A stretch of DNA of 64,000 nucleotides from Earliella scabrosa (Eukaryota; Basidiomycota; Agaricomycetes; Polyporales; Polyporaceae). Numbering within the stretch: position 1 is the stretch's first letter; every line of letters begins with the position of its first letter. The position numbers and the translations under genes are program-made. The stretch is taken from NCBI GenBank assembly GCA_022605405.1, contig JABYQQ010000001.1:2852001-2916000 (forward strand). The letters are read 5' to 3'. Under the pieces are notes generated by a model. It was given only the letters and a program-made list of their open reading frames with translations, searched no databases and was not told where the DNA came from. Positions 49,401 through 61,203 of the stretch are shown here, piece by piece.

Positions 49401-51327
49401 ACGATCTCCGCGTCGAACGCACGCGCACTGTGAGGAACCGCGTCGCCCCAACACGGACACCCCTTCTAGGACTGCAGCGAGTAACGGGGAGAATTTATCT
49501 AGTTCCATCGGTTCTAGCTGTGGAGTACGCCGACGGTGGCAGGATACTCGAACTAGATGCTCAAGTAGCGGGTCGCCACTCCCCTCGGCGAAGCCCACGA
49601 CGTAGTGCAGGTGAATGCTAGTTGCGTGGATGGGAAGGTGCCTAGTCTCGGTTCAACGGGGTTCTCACTCGACAATGAATGTTTCTAGAGATCAGTAGAT
49701 TGCTTGCGTGCTGAGCTGTGCCATCCGTGAGTGCATGTTTACTAGAAAATGCGCGGGAGAAGGTACCAGCCCCGCCTTGTAGGCTCCAACGTCCGCCTAG
49801 CCCAGGACGGACTATGACTGTGGGACTGTCCTCCAGCCCGTGGAGAACGGGCTCACGCCCGGGCCTTCCATGTGTCTTTCATGTACAGCTCGCCATGATA
49901 CCTGCCACACGACGTCGGCCGTTCATTTACGAGGACTAGCAGCCGACGAGGCGCTGGCAGGTGTAGCACCTCGGGCGGCCTCAGCAGCGATCTGAGCCTT
50001 GATGCATGATGCACGGTATTGACAATCTGACCGAGGGTGCTCTGGACATTGGACATATTTACCGCAGCGATTGGCATTTGTTCGGGAGCAGATAGATAGC
50101 CGACCATATCTACAACGTCCGCTACAGCTGTGGGAAGCGTGAGTGTTTTCGTTGGAGAAACGTGCAGAAGCCGAACTGCCTTGCCACTGTTCGTGATTGC
50201 CAAGCCAAAGCGTATCTCCCAATCTTCGCCGCCGACCGACCGGTACTGGAGAGGGAGGACGGTGGGGAGGGCCTGAGGGGACAGCGAGCGGATCCTCACG
50301 GTCTGTCCTCTTGCCAAGTCAGTGACAACCTGGGGTGCCTTTACCGGCCTGCGCTGATCGCTGGCCTGGCTGACACGCAGTGAGCTGGCACAGGCGATGC
50401 CCCTGGAGAAGAGTCTGCATGCGCTTCAAATGGTTCCTCCACCACGAGAACGAACCGTTTGGGTGCGCCAAGACATCCTCGAGAACTGATGCTGTCGCCC
50501 GGTCTTCATGGACATGACCATGCTCGGTGCGGGCCGCACTACACGTGGGGCCTCGTGCGGTGGGAACGAGCGCCGGCCTCCTTCTTGCAGCGATCAGCTC
50601 GTCCGGGGGATCGCAACATTCAGGCATGTTGTGTCCAACACTGGTGCCAATGTGCCGTCTATGGTCAGTCTCGCTACACCTCCCCAAAAGAACATGCCGG
50701 ATCTCTCATCTGCCAGCAGCGAGTAGCCGCCGCTCCCGTCGTTACGTATAGCACCACACAGCTTGTCACACCGGCGGTGGCCAGCCTGGGGGTGCCCTGC
50801 CCCCGATTGTGCGGGCGTATCCAGCCAGCGCCGTGACTGCGAGCGTGGGCCGGTGTCGCTGGGGTCCTCCATGCCTGGGCCAGTCGCCGTGGCCAGGTTG
50901 ACGTGAGGCGCAGCGCTCTCGAAACCGTTCTGCACGCCGGGCGCTACCTGTCTGCCGGAGAGCATTCAGCCCGCTTCTTGCCCTCAAAAAGGTTCCGGTT
51001 CCCGCTCGACTGCGAGCATTGACCTCCAGCGCGTTCTTTAGATGCTGATTGTCGGTTCTGCAGCGGCGATTTCCACCCTCCCACGGCGGTACGCTCCGAC
51101 GTTTTCAATCTTCCCACTCCGTACGTCGACGTCCGGCACTGTCGCTCGCTTCTTGTTCTGGAGGCTTTCCGATTGCCTGTCTCTGCTTCCCAGTCACTGC
51201 TTTCCAAACCTAGCTCCAATCGTAGCCTGTCCGTCGGTGTCAACGCCAAGAGCGGTTGATCGAGCATGTTATAAAGTCCCTGGGGAAGCCCTTCGGGGCT
51301 TCATTTCCATCCCCCCGCTCAGTAAAC
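46462..51327. other. 4.9-kb gene-poor region with coding-like fragments, possible decayed gene
   Basis: No complete gene could be assembled. On the plus strand several short stretches read like coding sequence: about 47193-47370 (acid/Leu-rich, ends TRYVYCA before a GTGAGC donor), 47447-47550, 48000-48155 (NNEEAAALERMNVQLQDH, then a stop), 48155-48420 and 49380-49600. They are separated by stops in all frames and the frames do not join by normal splice signals. Minus-strand frames at 49853-50317 and 50594-50965 are also open but unrecognised. This may be a pseudogene, or a fast-evolving multi-exon gene I failed to assemble. Confidence 0.35.
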
Positions 51328-52878
51328 ATGTCTGCCGAATCCTCTGCTGCCACGAAGAAGAGAACTTCCACTACCTCTCCGAAGCGTACCCCCGAGGACG
51401 ATCATCGGCGTGAGTACCTCGCCCATGTCTCTTCGATGCGCATGCTCAGCTCGAGCAGGGAAGCGTCGGAACCGGCCTACCCAATCATGCCTCAACTGCC
51501 ATACATCGAAGCGCATGGTATGTGCCTCGTCGTCTTGCCGCCGCCGTGAGCTCGTCCCTGATTGACCGTAATTATCAGTGCGACCGCCAGCGGCCATGCG
51601 GGCGATGCACCCAACTCGGACTGGTAAGCCACTACCGCATCTTGCACTCACCCACCAGTGCACTCATTCCGCTTACGTATCAGACTGGACTATGTGTCTA
51701 CGAGGTCGACAATCCTTCTCATCGGTACGCATCTCGTCTCGCACCTTCAGGCGCCAATGAGGATACTCACGGCCGGCTCAGAGCTAATGCTCAAGACGAA
51801 GCCGGTCGGCTGAAGAAACGTGTTGCTGAACTGGAGAGCATCATACGTGAGGTGCGGCTTATACGATCAGCATTGCGTATGACTGTTCGCTCACTACGTG
51901 TCTGCATCCGCAGCTGAAGAACAAGCCACATCCACGCTGGGCATCCTCTGGGCAATCCACGGCAGACAGCAGCAACGAAGGGAACAGCCCGCCGGCCGAA
52001 GAGCTTGGCGGCGCTGAATCGCCAAAGACTGCCGCGGGAGCCTCTTCGCCCCCACCGCAATCCCCCCGTAGTTCTCGTAGAACTACCCCGTCTTCGTCGT
52101 CGGCGTTCTTGGACTTGCCACCCCATTCGTCGAGCTCCTCCGCCGTTGGCACCCCATCGCCGCTCAATACCCCATCCCCGATCCCACAGTCACCCGTTGA
52201 TATCTATCTTCCTTCTGGCGCAGATGCGGTTTCATCACTGCTCAACTCGGATTACGATTTCTCCTCTCTCCTCGCGTCTTACCAGTCACCGAACGGGGCT
52301 TCAGTAGACGACGCGCTATTCGGGGAGATGATGGACCCCTTGGCGCCCCATTCCCCCGAAACCTGCTCTAATCACCGCTCTGATGACCACTGTGGGTGCT
52401 TGCATGATCACGCGAGCTATAGCACCGTGCTCGAGCTCTCTCTGCGTCTCCGGCGGGCGACAGAGATCCTTTCACGCTACGCCAAGCATAGCACACGCTC
52501 TGACTGTAAGGTTCACAAGGGGATATCGGAACTAGACCGATTCACTACGTAAGTGGCTTCATACATAGAGTTATTCTCAGCTCCTGATAGACTTTGACTT
52601 TGCCGGACATTAGGACCGCCTTGGGCAACGTCGTCTCACCTCCCGAGCCCGTCGCTCCCACCAATCTCGCTCGGACTACCTCCATCCCTCCGAGCGCAGT
52701 ATATGGGCGTCCGCATTTCTCGGGTGTTCGCCCGTCATTAATTATGCCCACTGCGTCTCTATCTTCGCAGCCCATCCAGTCCCCACGCGCTTGGGACTTC
52801 AAGCAGACGCAGGCTGCCTCCTATCCCAGTCCTCCCTGGGAAGACTCCTTCATGTCGTGGGAGCCTCTCAGGCACTGA
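51328..52878 (+). CDS. Zn2Cys6 fungal transcription factor
   Basis: Exons 51328..51409, 51459..51517, 51579..51623, 51684..51724, 51782..51851, 51914..52548 and 52614..52878 give 398 aa. The zinc cluster runs from about residue 36 to 63: CLNCHTSKRMC, then CGRC and a final Cys, with spacing C-x2-C-x6-C-x5-C-x2-C-x6-C, preceded by a basic RKRRNRP. It is spread over exons 2, 3 and 4. A short coiled coil (RLKKRVAELESIIREV) follows, as for dimerising members, then Ser/Pro-rich regions likely to be activation domains and a later Cys/His-rich patch (HCGCLHDH). It would bind CGG-type half sites in the nucleus. Targets unknown. It stands alone in a gene-poor region. Confidence 0.9.
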
Positions 52879-55660
52879 GAACACGGCCCCCCGGTGGGGG
52901 GCGCGCTCGGACTATCGCGGACGCTGTACACGTACGGAGAGCTCTCGATCTCGGTGTTTTATTATTAGTTATACTTTGGTTAGGACATCATGTCGCTGTA
53001 CACGTTCGCGAGCGACGTCCACGACGGCCGCGGAACTATTGTGTAGCCTAGATCGTACACAAACGATACCATCAAATCGCAATCTTGCCCCGATCGGAAG
53101 ATCGTGCTATGACGACTCACCCGCTGGCGCCAAACAACCTAAACCCGCTGGAGTCTGCGGCGGGCTGTACAATGGGTCAATCGCGGGGTTTTGACCGGTA
53201 GAAGGTCCCGTAAGCAACCTCTCCGTTATCCGGTTCGACGACCCGGAAATTCTGATGCGGTCCCTCCACCCGCGAAAGTGGAGTTCTCGATGGGATCAGT
53301 CCCTTCATATGGAACAATCTAGGGACTCGGGAGAACTGCCCAACAACCGGGGCAGGGTGGAAGACAGATTTGGGAGAGTCACAAGGCTATGGCTAATAAG
53401 GCGATTAACATGCTCCGGGTAGAACCGACCCAAACCTTGCTACCGGCACCGTTCAACACAGACCCCGTGCAAAGTCCGCTACTCACGGCACGTACAGCGG
53501 TTGAAAATTCGTCACGATGCGTAAAGTGCAAGTTGAAATACGGAGGCCGTCGACTCTACATTCGTCATCGCGCATGACAGCGACAGGACCACTCGGAGGG
53601 CGTTGTACGATAGTGAGCACTTGACGTAAATGCCGGAGGGCTGGAACCTTGCTAGCAGCCCGGCCGATGAGGGAAAGAGAGCGGCAGAGATACTCCAATA
53701 TCCGCCGCCAGACGCAAGGGATCCGTTCAATGACGACGGCCAAGCTCCGTGGTATTGTGACCCACGCCGCAGGATCAAGGCCCAGCGTAGCGGTCGGTGC
53801 CCATTAACTTCTTGGTCCGGCGTTCAAGTTTACCACCCTTGAGAAAGTGGAAGCAGTTCACTACTTCTCCCTATCTGATAAACGTGAGAGATCTGGTCCG
53901 TGTGCAGGTCGGCACGACGCACTTCAGTCCCGATACACCTGTCCAGCTTCAGCGCTGTTCTAGACTACGACCAACCTGATGCCGGGGAGGAAGACCAGTG
54001 GAGGGGACACGCTGCTATTGCAAAAACTGACAGCGGATCGCGCAAAAGTCAGAGGGAGAAAGAGCACGCGCTCGGTGTGACACATTAGCTTTGGGGCGGC
54101 TAAGACAAGCTACATACCTGACAGAGTTCGCATGCCAAGCAGTAGCCAAGCGGGCGGGGGAATTTGCCAAGCCATGTCACCTATGGCATCGGTGTATTGT
54201 TACCACAGGGAAGCCATCGGGCTTCGCGCGGTTCCCTATACGTGTCAGTGCAGCGCGAGAGTCACCGACGTCGGGCACATGGGACGCCGAGTATCTTCCC
54301 GTACCAGAAGCGCACCAGGAGACGGGCCGACGCAGCGCAAGGAGGACCCGTGCGGTAGTCGGCTGAGCACGATGCTGTCACCAGAAATCTGTTCCTGTAG
54401 TTTAAACACCGGCGACCAAGAACAAGAACCCACCCGCTGATGGCGAGGTCGGATGTTGGAGAGTTACCGGCGTTCTTGGTTGTTGATGCCAACCGCCCCT
54501 TTTGAAAATCTACCGGAGTCCTTTCAGTGATGTCCACGATAGGCACAACAGAGGAATGGTGACTTCACCGTTTTGCAAATTGTGCTTGCTGCAAAGTCCG
54601 CCGATGGTCCCATGCTTGCGCATGTAGTAGCAGTTGAACGGGAGGGACACTGTCTGTACTTCGCGCTCTGTAGATAAAATGATGCGAACGGTACCGAAGA
54701 CACTTTTGTGATGACTTCCACTCTCCCAGAACCGAATCGACCGCACTGACGACAGGACACATTCATCAAGTTTACTAGAAGTGGGGATGTTGACGAGATG
54801 ATAGACTGACCAAAGATATGTCCACAGGGCTGTCAAGGTGGCTGGCTAGAGCGCCGCCGATGGCGTGAGGGTGGGAGCACGCTCGTACACCACAATGTTT
54901 GACATCTATTGTAAATGCTGACGTCGCTTGTGGAAGGCACGATTTGCGCGTTTGTGAACGAGTATCCCCGGGCTCTACGTGCGGACTAATCGTCCAGAGT
55001 CTTCGGATAGTAATACCCACTGACCGCACTATTCTTCTGTGCTGCATGAGCCACTGTACTAGCGGGGATTTCGACTGCGGCACGACGGGTCTGGCGCCAT
55101 CCGAAGGTTTTGCTGACAGTAGTCAGTACGACCGGGACCGGTGACAATGCCGATGCTCCCGAAGGCATGATACACCACAAGTACTGGACAAAATGAATTC
55201 GTCAAAGTCAAGTGTGCGCTGTATAACGACAGGCGGCTACAGTTTGACTTACGCGTTGGGGCTGACATTTCCGCCGGGGGGTTGGAGCAGTTATTACCAG
55301 TGGGTGTGGCCATGCCAGATATCTCCTGCCCCAACATGGGTACCCTTTTCACGGCTACTACAACTCACCACAAGAGTTACGCAACAGTGGGTGGTTGTGG
55401 CGACTTGGGTTAAAGACGCGATTCAAGTTGGGTAACTTGTGGTATCGCAGCCATCAACTAGTACGGGTCATCTGTTCAAGCGGGGCTTAGGTAACGAATC
55501 TTCGAGACAAGGCAAGTAAGCTGACTAAGCTTCACACGCGTATAATCGGGCGCTTACCCTCCCGACACGAACCCTCACGAACCTCTCCACTGGCCCTCAG
55601 TCTCTCGAGTGACTCTCTAGCTCGTCGACCTCGCGCGATTTCGGCTCACGACTACCCGCC
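52879..55660. other. 2.8-kb gene-poor stretch, no supported gene
   Basis: Open frames on both strands (for example minus 54510-54836 and 55059-55352) are short, overlap each other and lack motifs. No repeat, tRNA or transposon fragment recognised. Confidence 0.4.
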
Positions 55661-56568
55661 ATGGCTTCACACTTGGTGAGTTGGTACACAGCATTCTATC
55701 ATGCATGGACGCTCACCCGACTTCAGGCAAATATCTTTGGTACGGAGCAGGACCGCGTCAATTGCTCGTTTTACTACAAAGTACGTTCCTTTCTCCCCGC
55801 TCCCGCAACGTTCCGTTGACCCCTCCTGTGCAGATTGGTGCATGCCGTCATGGTGACCGCTGCTCACGCAAACACATCAAACCAGCGTTTTCGCAAACTA
55901 TTCTCCTCCCGAACGTGTACCATAATCCCGCGCATGACCCTGTTTGCAACAAGACGGAGAAGGAGTTGCAGGAGGGATTTGACGCGGTCTATGAGGATCT
56001 CTATTGCGAATTGGCGAAGTTCGGGCATCTTCTGGAGCTCCATGTGAGTAGTGCGGGTTCTTGTGTCGTTCCTTGCTGACGTGCTCGCGACACAAGGTTT
56101 GCGACAACGTCGGAGACCACCTCATTGGCAACGTTTACGCCCGGTATGAGTGGGAGACCGAGGCTCAAGCTGCAGTTGACAACCTGAACGACCGGTGGTA
56201 TGCAGGTGCGTGGCAACCTCATCATACGGCATGACGTCGACCTCATGCCCCCTTGATACGTAGGGCGACCACTGTACGCTGAGTTGTCACCCGTCACCGA
56301 TTTCCGTGAAGCCTGCTGTCGTCAAAACGAGAACGGAGAGTGCAATCGTGGTGGCTTTTGCAACTTCATGCACCTCCGGCTCGCTTCCCCAGACCTCGTC
56401 CGTTCTCTACGTCACGGACAGCGACTAGAACGGCGTCTGCACCCCCCAACCACCACCGGCGGTGGCGGTTGGGAACCGACTAAGAGAGAGGGTGGACGCG
56501 GACGTAGCGCAAGTCCGTCGAGGCGCGGCGGACGTCACGACGGCGAGGATCGATGGACTCGCAAGTAG
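55661..56568 (+). CDS. U2AF1: U2 snRNP auxiliary factor small subunit (U2AF35)
   Basis: Exons 55661..55675, 55727..55780, 55834..56043, 56097..56205 and 56264..56568 give 230 aa. U2AF35 reads the AG at the 3' splice site as partner of U2AF65. The order is conserved: N terminus MASHLANIFGTEQD, first CCCH zinc finger (CSFYYKIGACRHGDRC), the UHM domain with RYEWETEAQAAV, a second CCCH finger (CCRQNENGECNRGGFC), and a Gly/Arg/Ser-rich tail (about 200-230). Exon 1 is only 15 coding bases. The tail is short compared with the human RS domain. It is divergent in no sense from neighbours: ALG14 ends 207 bp downstream on the other strand. Confidence 0.95.
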
Positions 56569-56775
56569 ATGGGCGCCGTGTTGTGGTGTTGGCAGTCAGC
56601 GTGCCATCCTTCCTCGGGCTCATGATCTCTTAGTGTACCCATCCGATGTACGTTATTGCTATCCGAGCATTGTTGATATCTGTCATTTTCACTTAATGCT
56701 GCATCCAAATGGAGTGTGCGGACGGTCAATCTTTGAGCTAACTGTGTGTTACCGTTCGGAGCAATTCATTTCCGA

Positions 56776-57797
56776 TCATACAAGCCATCCGTGACAGTAG
56801 TCTCTTTTCGCATCCTTGACTAGTTGAGGCCATTGGACAACGAACCTGAATATGATTGAGGTTAGGTCCCTGCAACGTCATTCGACCGTTATCGCCCACC
56901 TGTCCACCAGGGGACGCAGCAGTGTTCCAGAAAGGGATAGATTTTTCACTCGCGCGAACGACTCGATGTAGATTAGGCGGGGCGACTTCAAGCCAAGGAA
57001 CTGCGGATCGATGGTAGACCAGCTAGTCAGTATGTATGCGGCGACGGAGGGAGAAAGTACCGACTCTGTTGAGATACGTTGCTACACAGAGCACGAAGCA
57101 TGTGCCAGGCCCATTGAGCAGCAACACTTGCGGGACAGGCGGTCCGGAGAGCAGCGGAGCGATGGTGATATGCCATACGGCGGCGGCGAGCGAGAACGCC
57201 GCGGTCAATGGTGTGGTGAGAAGCGATTGGTGGACCCGTCGCGCCCTAGGAATTACGACGAACGTGTATGGACAGTCTGATCGTAGGCTCTGATTTCCCC
57301 AGTCAGTACTTCTTCAGTCACTCACAGATGAGAATCCGCGGAGAACGATTCAAGATACGAACAGATGGTCTTGTATGGGATGTCTCGGCGGCTTTAACAG
57401 ATTCCAGGTCGACGGCCTTTTGCATACTCAGCGTATCGCCCTCACTGATAATGTACGTGCGCGGGACGTAGCGGCCAAAATCGAGCGCAGAGAGGAGGCT
57501 GAGAGCCTCACTGGTGTGCCCGCCTATAATCACAGTTTATCAGCATGACGGTAGTAGCCCAAGAGAACGAGAAGAGAAGTGCCTGAGCCGAGGAAGACAG
57601 CGAAGCTGCACTGGTCTGAGCTTTCCCGGCGCTGGAACGGCTTGGCATAACGGCTGGCGAAGGCGACGGCGTACAGTCGGGCAATTGCAGCTGCAATTGC
57701 GAGAACAACAGTGAGAGATAGATAGCCAAGAACGCCCTAAAACGGGTGCATGAGTTCGCATCGCCAAGGAACCGTATGGGAGTGGTTCACCCACCAT
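56776..57797 (-). CDS. ALG14: ALG14, membrane anchor of the UDP-GlcNAc transferase
   Basis: Exons 57797..57795, 57736..57583, 57523..57363, 57289..57065, 57000..56900 and 56845..56776 give 237 aa. Alg14 anchors Alg13 to the ER and together they add the second GlcNAc to the dolichol-linked oligosaccharide. The N-terminal helix (about 4-25) is followed by VFLGSGGHTSE (about 46-56), then YIISEGD, IPRARRVHQS, LLLNGPGTC and a C-terminal FVVQWPQL with GWLV at the end, all family hallmarks. The first coding exon is only the ATG; upstream of the alternative donor no in-frame ATG exists. The intron 57582..57524 is GC-AG and is required for GSGGHTSE. The intron at 57362 uses GTTCGT. The 5' end is the least certain part. 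Confidence 0.9.
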
Positions 57798-58176
57798 CTG
57801 CCAATTGTCTGCCACTGTGGTCCGAGGAAGATAGCGGGCAACTGATATTCCAACAGTCGGGGCCAGTGGGGTGGTAGTAGTGGTTGCCGGCAGAGCTGCT
57901 CCTCATCTGTAGGGGTCGGCTTGGGTGTGCGCGTGCAGGTGTACCTACCTTCTCGGTCCGGGGCGCTGTGACGTGACGTGGATAGTACTTGCCTTTTTGG
58001 GCGCGTGTCGCGTTGGTCGGACCGGCGTCTCCAAGACGCGCGCTGCGCACAACTTTGTGCTCATCCCTCACTGTCCCCTCGCTCACTGCCCAGTGGTGCC
58101 TCCTTGAACATCCACTTTTCACACTTGACTGAACGGAAGCTCAAGCACTGGCGACACCTACACAAGACTGTCTGGG
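57798..58176. promoter_or_regulatory. Divergent ALG14/CDC23 promoter with TGACGTGACGTGG
   Basis: 379 bp between the start codons. At 57969-57981 two overlapping TGACGTG half sites (CRE-like) occur. The shared GTGACGT core also appears in the NSA2/YIP1 promoter at 4340-4346. Confidence 0.45.
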
Positions 58177-60846
58177 ATGGTGGAGGCTTCTTTCAAAGTC
58201 AACAGCGAGGTTGTGGCTGCATTACGCGATGCGATACATGACTGTTCGGATAGAGGTCTAGCCTACGCGTCCAAGTGGTAAGCTCTACTTTCGAAACTGT
58301 TCCATCCCTCATTCACGCGTGTGGATAGGGCCGCGGAGCTCCTGTCCTCCCTGCCACCGTCAAAACGGCACCCGGAACCACCTGCAGTGGCTCAGCCGAC
58401 CTTCCACACCTCCACGCCCGCTCGATCAAGATCTCCGCGCCCATCTATTCCCTTTGTATCCCAAACTCCTGTTCACGAGAGTACTGCGGAGACAATCCAG
58501 CCGGTTCCTGCGCGCCACCCTGATGCTCCGCCTCTCCAACGGCAGTCTCCAGAAGTGCTACAACAAGAGCTTGAGTGGGAAGCCCAAGACGCCGATTATC
58601 TAGCCATGGCCAAGACTTTCATTGAAGCGAAAGAGTTCCTGAGAGTGATTCACTGGTTGAAACCTTGTCGCAGCTCGAAGGCCGCTTTTCTCCGTGTCTA
58701 TTGTCAATTCTTGGTAAATATGTTCCCTTCAAGCGATACAATTCATTGAGTGCGCTATTCTACAGGAGAGTGAAAAGAAAGCGCAACGAGAGTGGTATAA
58801 GCTGGAAAGTGAGCGGATGTGAACAATATTGTCGCACTACGCTTACCTCGAACGGCGGTAGAGACCCGTGAGCAGCCGCCTGAGCCTGTCAATACTTCTC
58901 TGCACCAACTCTTGGAGCTTGTCAACAACGCAACGGACCCGTGGCTGTTGTTCTTGTACTTCCGCTCCACTTTCGCTCCGCACAACAGTGTTGACTGTCG
59001 TTCTGCAGGAAGGCCGTTTTCCTCTGTCGCATGTCCAGGCGCGAAGAGGCAATCGAGAGTGCAATTCTGTCCATTGCGCAGTACCCATGGAACTGGTCTG
59101 CTTGGGTAGCTCTCGGAGACTGTCTCTGTGACGGTGATGAGGTAAAGTGACGTTGTACATTCCGTTGCGTTGGATGAAGACTCAACCGCACAAACAGCTC
59201 TCTTCCTTGCTTCCATTGCTTCCGCTTCCTCCCAGCCATCCGCTGGTACTGATGTTCCAGGTCAAGACCCTGAACAGTCTGAATAGCCCTAGTGATAATG
59301 AATTGGCATTGTGCGATCGGCTCCTTAACGAGGACTTCTTCCCTCGGAGCATGTGGATCATGGCCTTGCGTGGTAACGTGTTGTACTATCTGCATGGTGG
59401 GTTGGATCGCCGTCACCTCTTCTTGGACGCCGTTCGGCTGACATTGTTCCGTGCGCCAGACTTCACCGCGGCTGAAGTTCAATTCCGGAAGATTTTGGCA
59501 ATCGACCCCTATCGAGTCGATGATATCGACATTCTATCAAATATTTTGTACGTTACGGAAAACAACACGGCACTGTCAAAGCTCGCCCACGACTATCTTG
59601 CTATCGACAAAGACCGTCCGGAAATCTGTTGCATCATTGGTAAGACATCCGTCATGAGTCGGCGTATATGCGCCTCGAAACGTAGTCTGATGACTGGCCC
59701 CTAGGGAACTACTACTCACTGCGTGCAGAACACGAGAAGGCTGTCAAGTACTTCCGGCGCGCGACCCAACTCGACCGGACCTATCTTGCAGCGTGGACTC
59801 TCATGGGTCACGAGTATGTTGAGATGAAGAACTCTCATGCAGCAATCGAAGCATATCGGAAGGCTGTGGGTGCGTATTACGCCAGTCAATTGACCTGGCA
59901 TAGGTGACGGGACTCCACTGAATTGCCGTCGTGGCGTTGCAAACCTTAGATGTGAATAGGAAGGACTACCGGGCCTGGTACGGCCTTGCGCAAGCATACG
60001 AATTGTTGAGCATGCACCAATATGCGTTGTACTACTACCAGCACGCGACCGCGCTGCGGTAAGTCCTTCAAGTGGTTGTATCACGCGTCTCACGGGCCGA
60101 TTCTGTTCCGCAGACCATATGACGTGCGCATTTGGCAAGCGCAAGGGATGTGCTACGAAGAGATGGGGAGGTACGTCCGATTATCACCCCACAGATGCAT
60201 GCCGCGCACTATGTCCGCTGCTGTGCTACCGGACTCCCTTGATCCCTCGTTTACCACGGTTCGACCGCATCTGTATGGCTAACTGCGTCTTCCTAGATTA
60301 AGGGAAGCCATTGAATGTCTCAGGCGAGCGTTGATAGGCGCGGATCCACAAGAAACCGTCATTCATTTGAAGCTCGCAAAGCTTCACGATGATCTCGAAG
60401 AATACGCCGAGGCCGCGGCATACCATCGACGCATAGTCGAGGTCTGTCGAGCAGCCCGTAAGTCATCCGCTTCTGTCCGATCCGTCCTTCTCTCCGCTGT
60501 CATGTCGGCCTCCTTGTCGCGCTCCGATGTCTTCGCAGAACCCCTCAGCTGGGGGGTGCGCATTGTTCTAGTTTGCACATGATGGAACCTTACTGATGGG
60601 AATTTCACAGAGAAGCCCGTCCCTGAGTGGTCCAAGTCAGCCGTGTACGTCGCGCGCTATCATCTGCACCATGGCGGCGGGGACCTCGTGCTCGCCCGGC
60701 AGTACCTGGAGTTTGTTGCCACCAGTAATGCGGAGGAGGTGAATCAGGCAAATGAATTGCTCAGGCGGTACTTCCAAACTCCGGCCATGAGACAGGCTCG
60801 AGCGGCGTCCGAAGGTACTACTGCGGCTGGCGGCTCCGTGGCATAA
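58177..60846 (+). CDS. CDC23: Anaphase-promoting complex subunit 8 (Cdc23)
   Basis: Exons 58177..58277, 58329..58713, 58766..58808, 58862..58955, 59009..59141, 59198..59396, 59460..59639, 59705..59869, 59950..60058, 60114..60170, 60297..60457 and 60611..60846 give 620 aa. Cdc23 is a TPR scaffold of the APC/C ubiquitin ligase that drives exit from mitosis. The N-terminal part contains SKWAAELL and, after a Pro/Ser linker, a helical region. The middle has [21 protein letters not shown] and [16 protein letters not shown], then tandem TPRs ([55 protein letters not shown]). The C-terminal tail is short. All phases close; the last intron is unusually long (153 nt). Confidence 0.94.
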
Positions 60847-61203
60847 TGGGCTATGGAGTTCATTTGCACTGGGCCGCATCATTGATTGACGTTATGCTCG
60901 TTAGAGCCGCTCTCGACTGTTGTACCAATTGTAATCTTGTCCCCCGGTCTCTCAATAAGTGCGCGACGGTCCAGATGACCGACCGATGCGGGTCTCTCGC
61001 AACTGCCAACAACATGTCGTCGGTGGTGATCCCCGTTATGGGAGCTGAAGGCGCTCGACTTAGGAAGACCGGCCCTAAACCGGAGAGGCGCGCGCCACTG
61101 ACCAGGGTGACATAGGCCCATGTCACAGATCACATGTCACGCCCTGCGAAGGTAAGCGTGACGGCGTCAACGCGACAAAACAAACAAAACCGCTGAAGGC
61201 AAG
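60847..61203. other. Short intergenic stretch between tandem genes
   Basis: 357 bp; no gene or clear motif. It includes the CDC23 3' end and the promoter of the next gene. Confidence 0.35.

Noticed and set aside
49853..50965. Two minus-strand frames (49853-50317, 50594-50965)
   Set aside because: Open but without any recognised motif or splice join; not strong enough to call a gene.
51410..51578. Zinc-cluster gene seeming to lack its first two cysteines
   Set aside because: A short exon 51459-51517, in a different frame from the naive reading, supplies CLNCHTSKRM and joins in phase on both sides.
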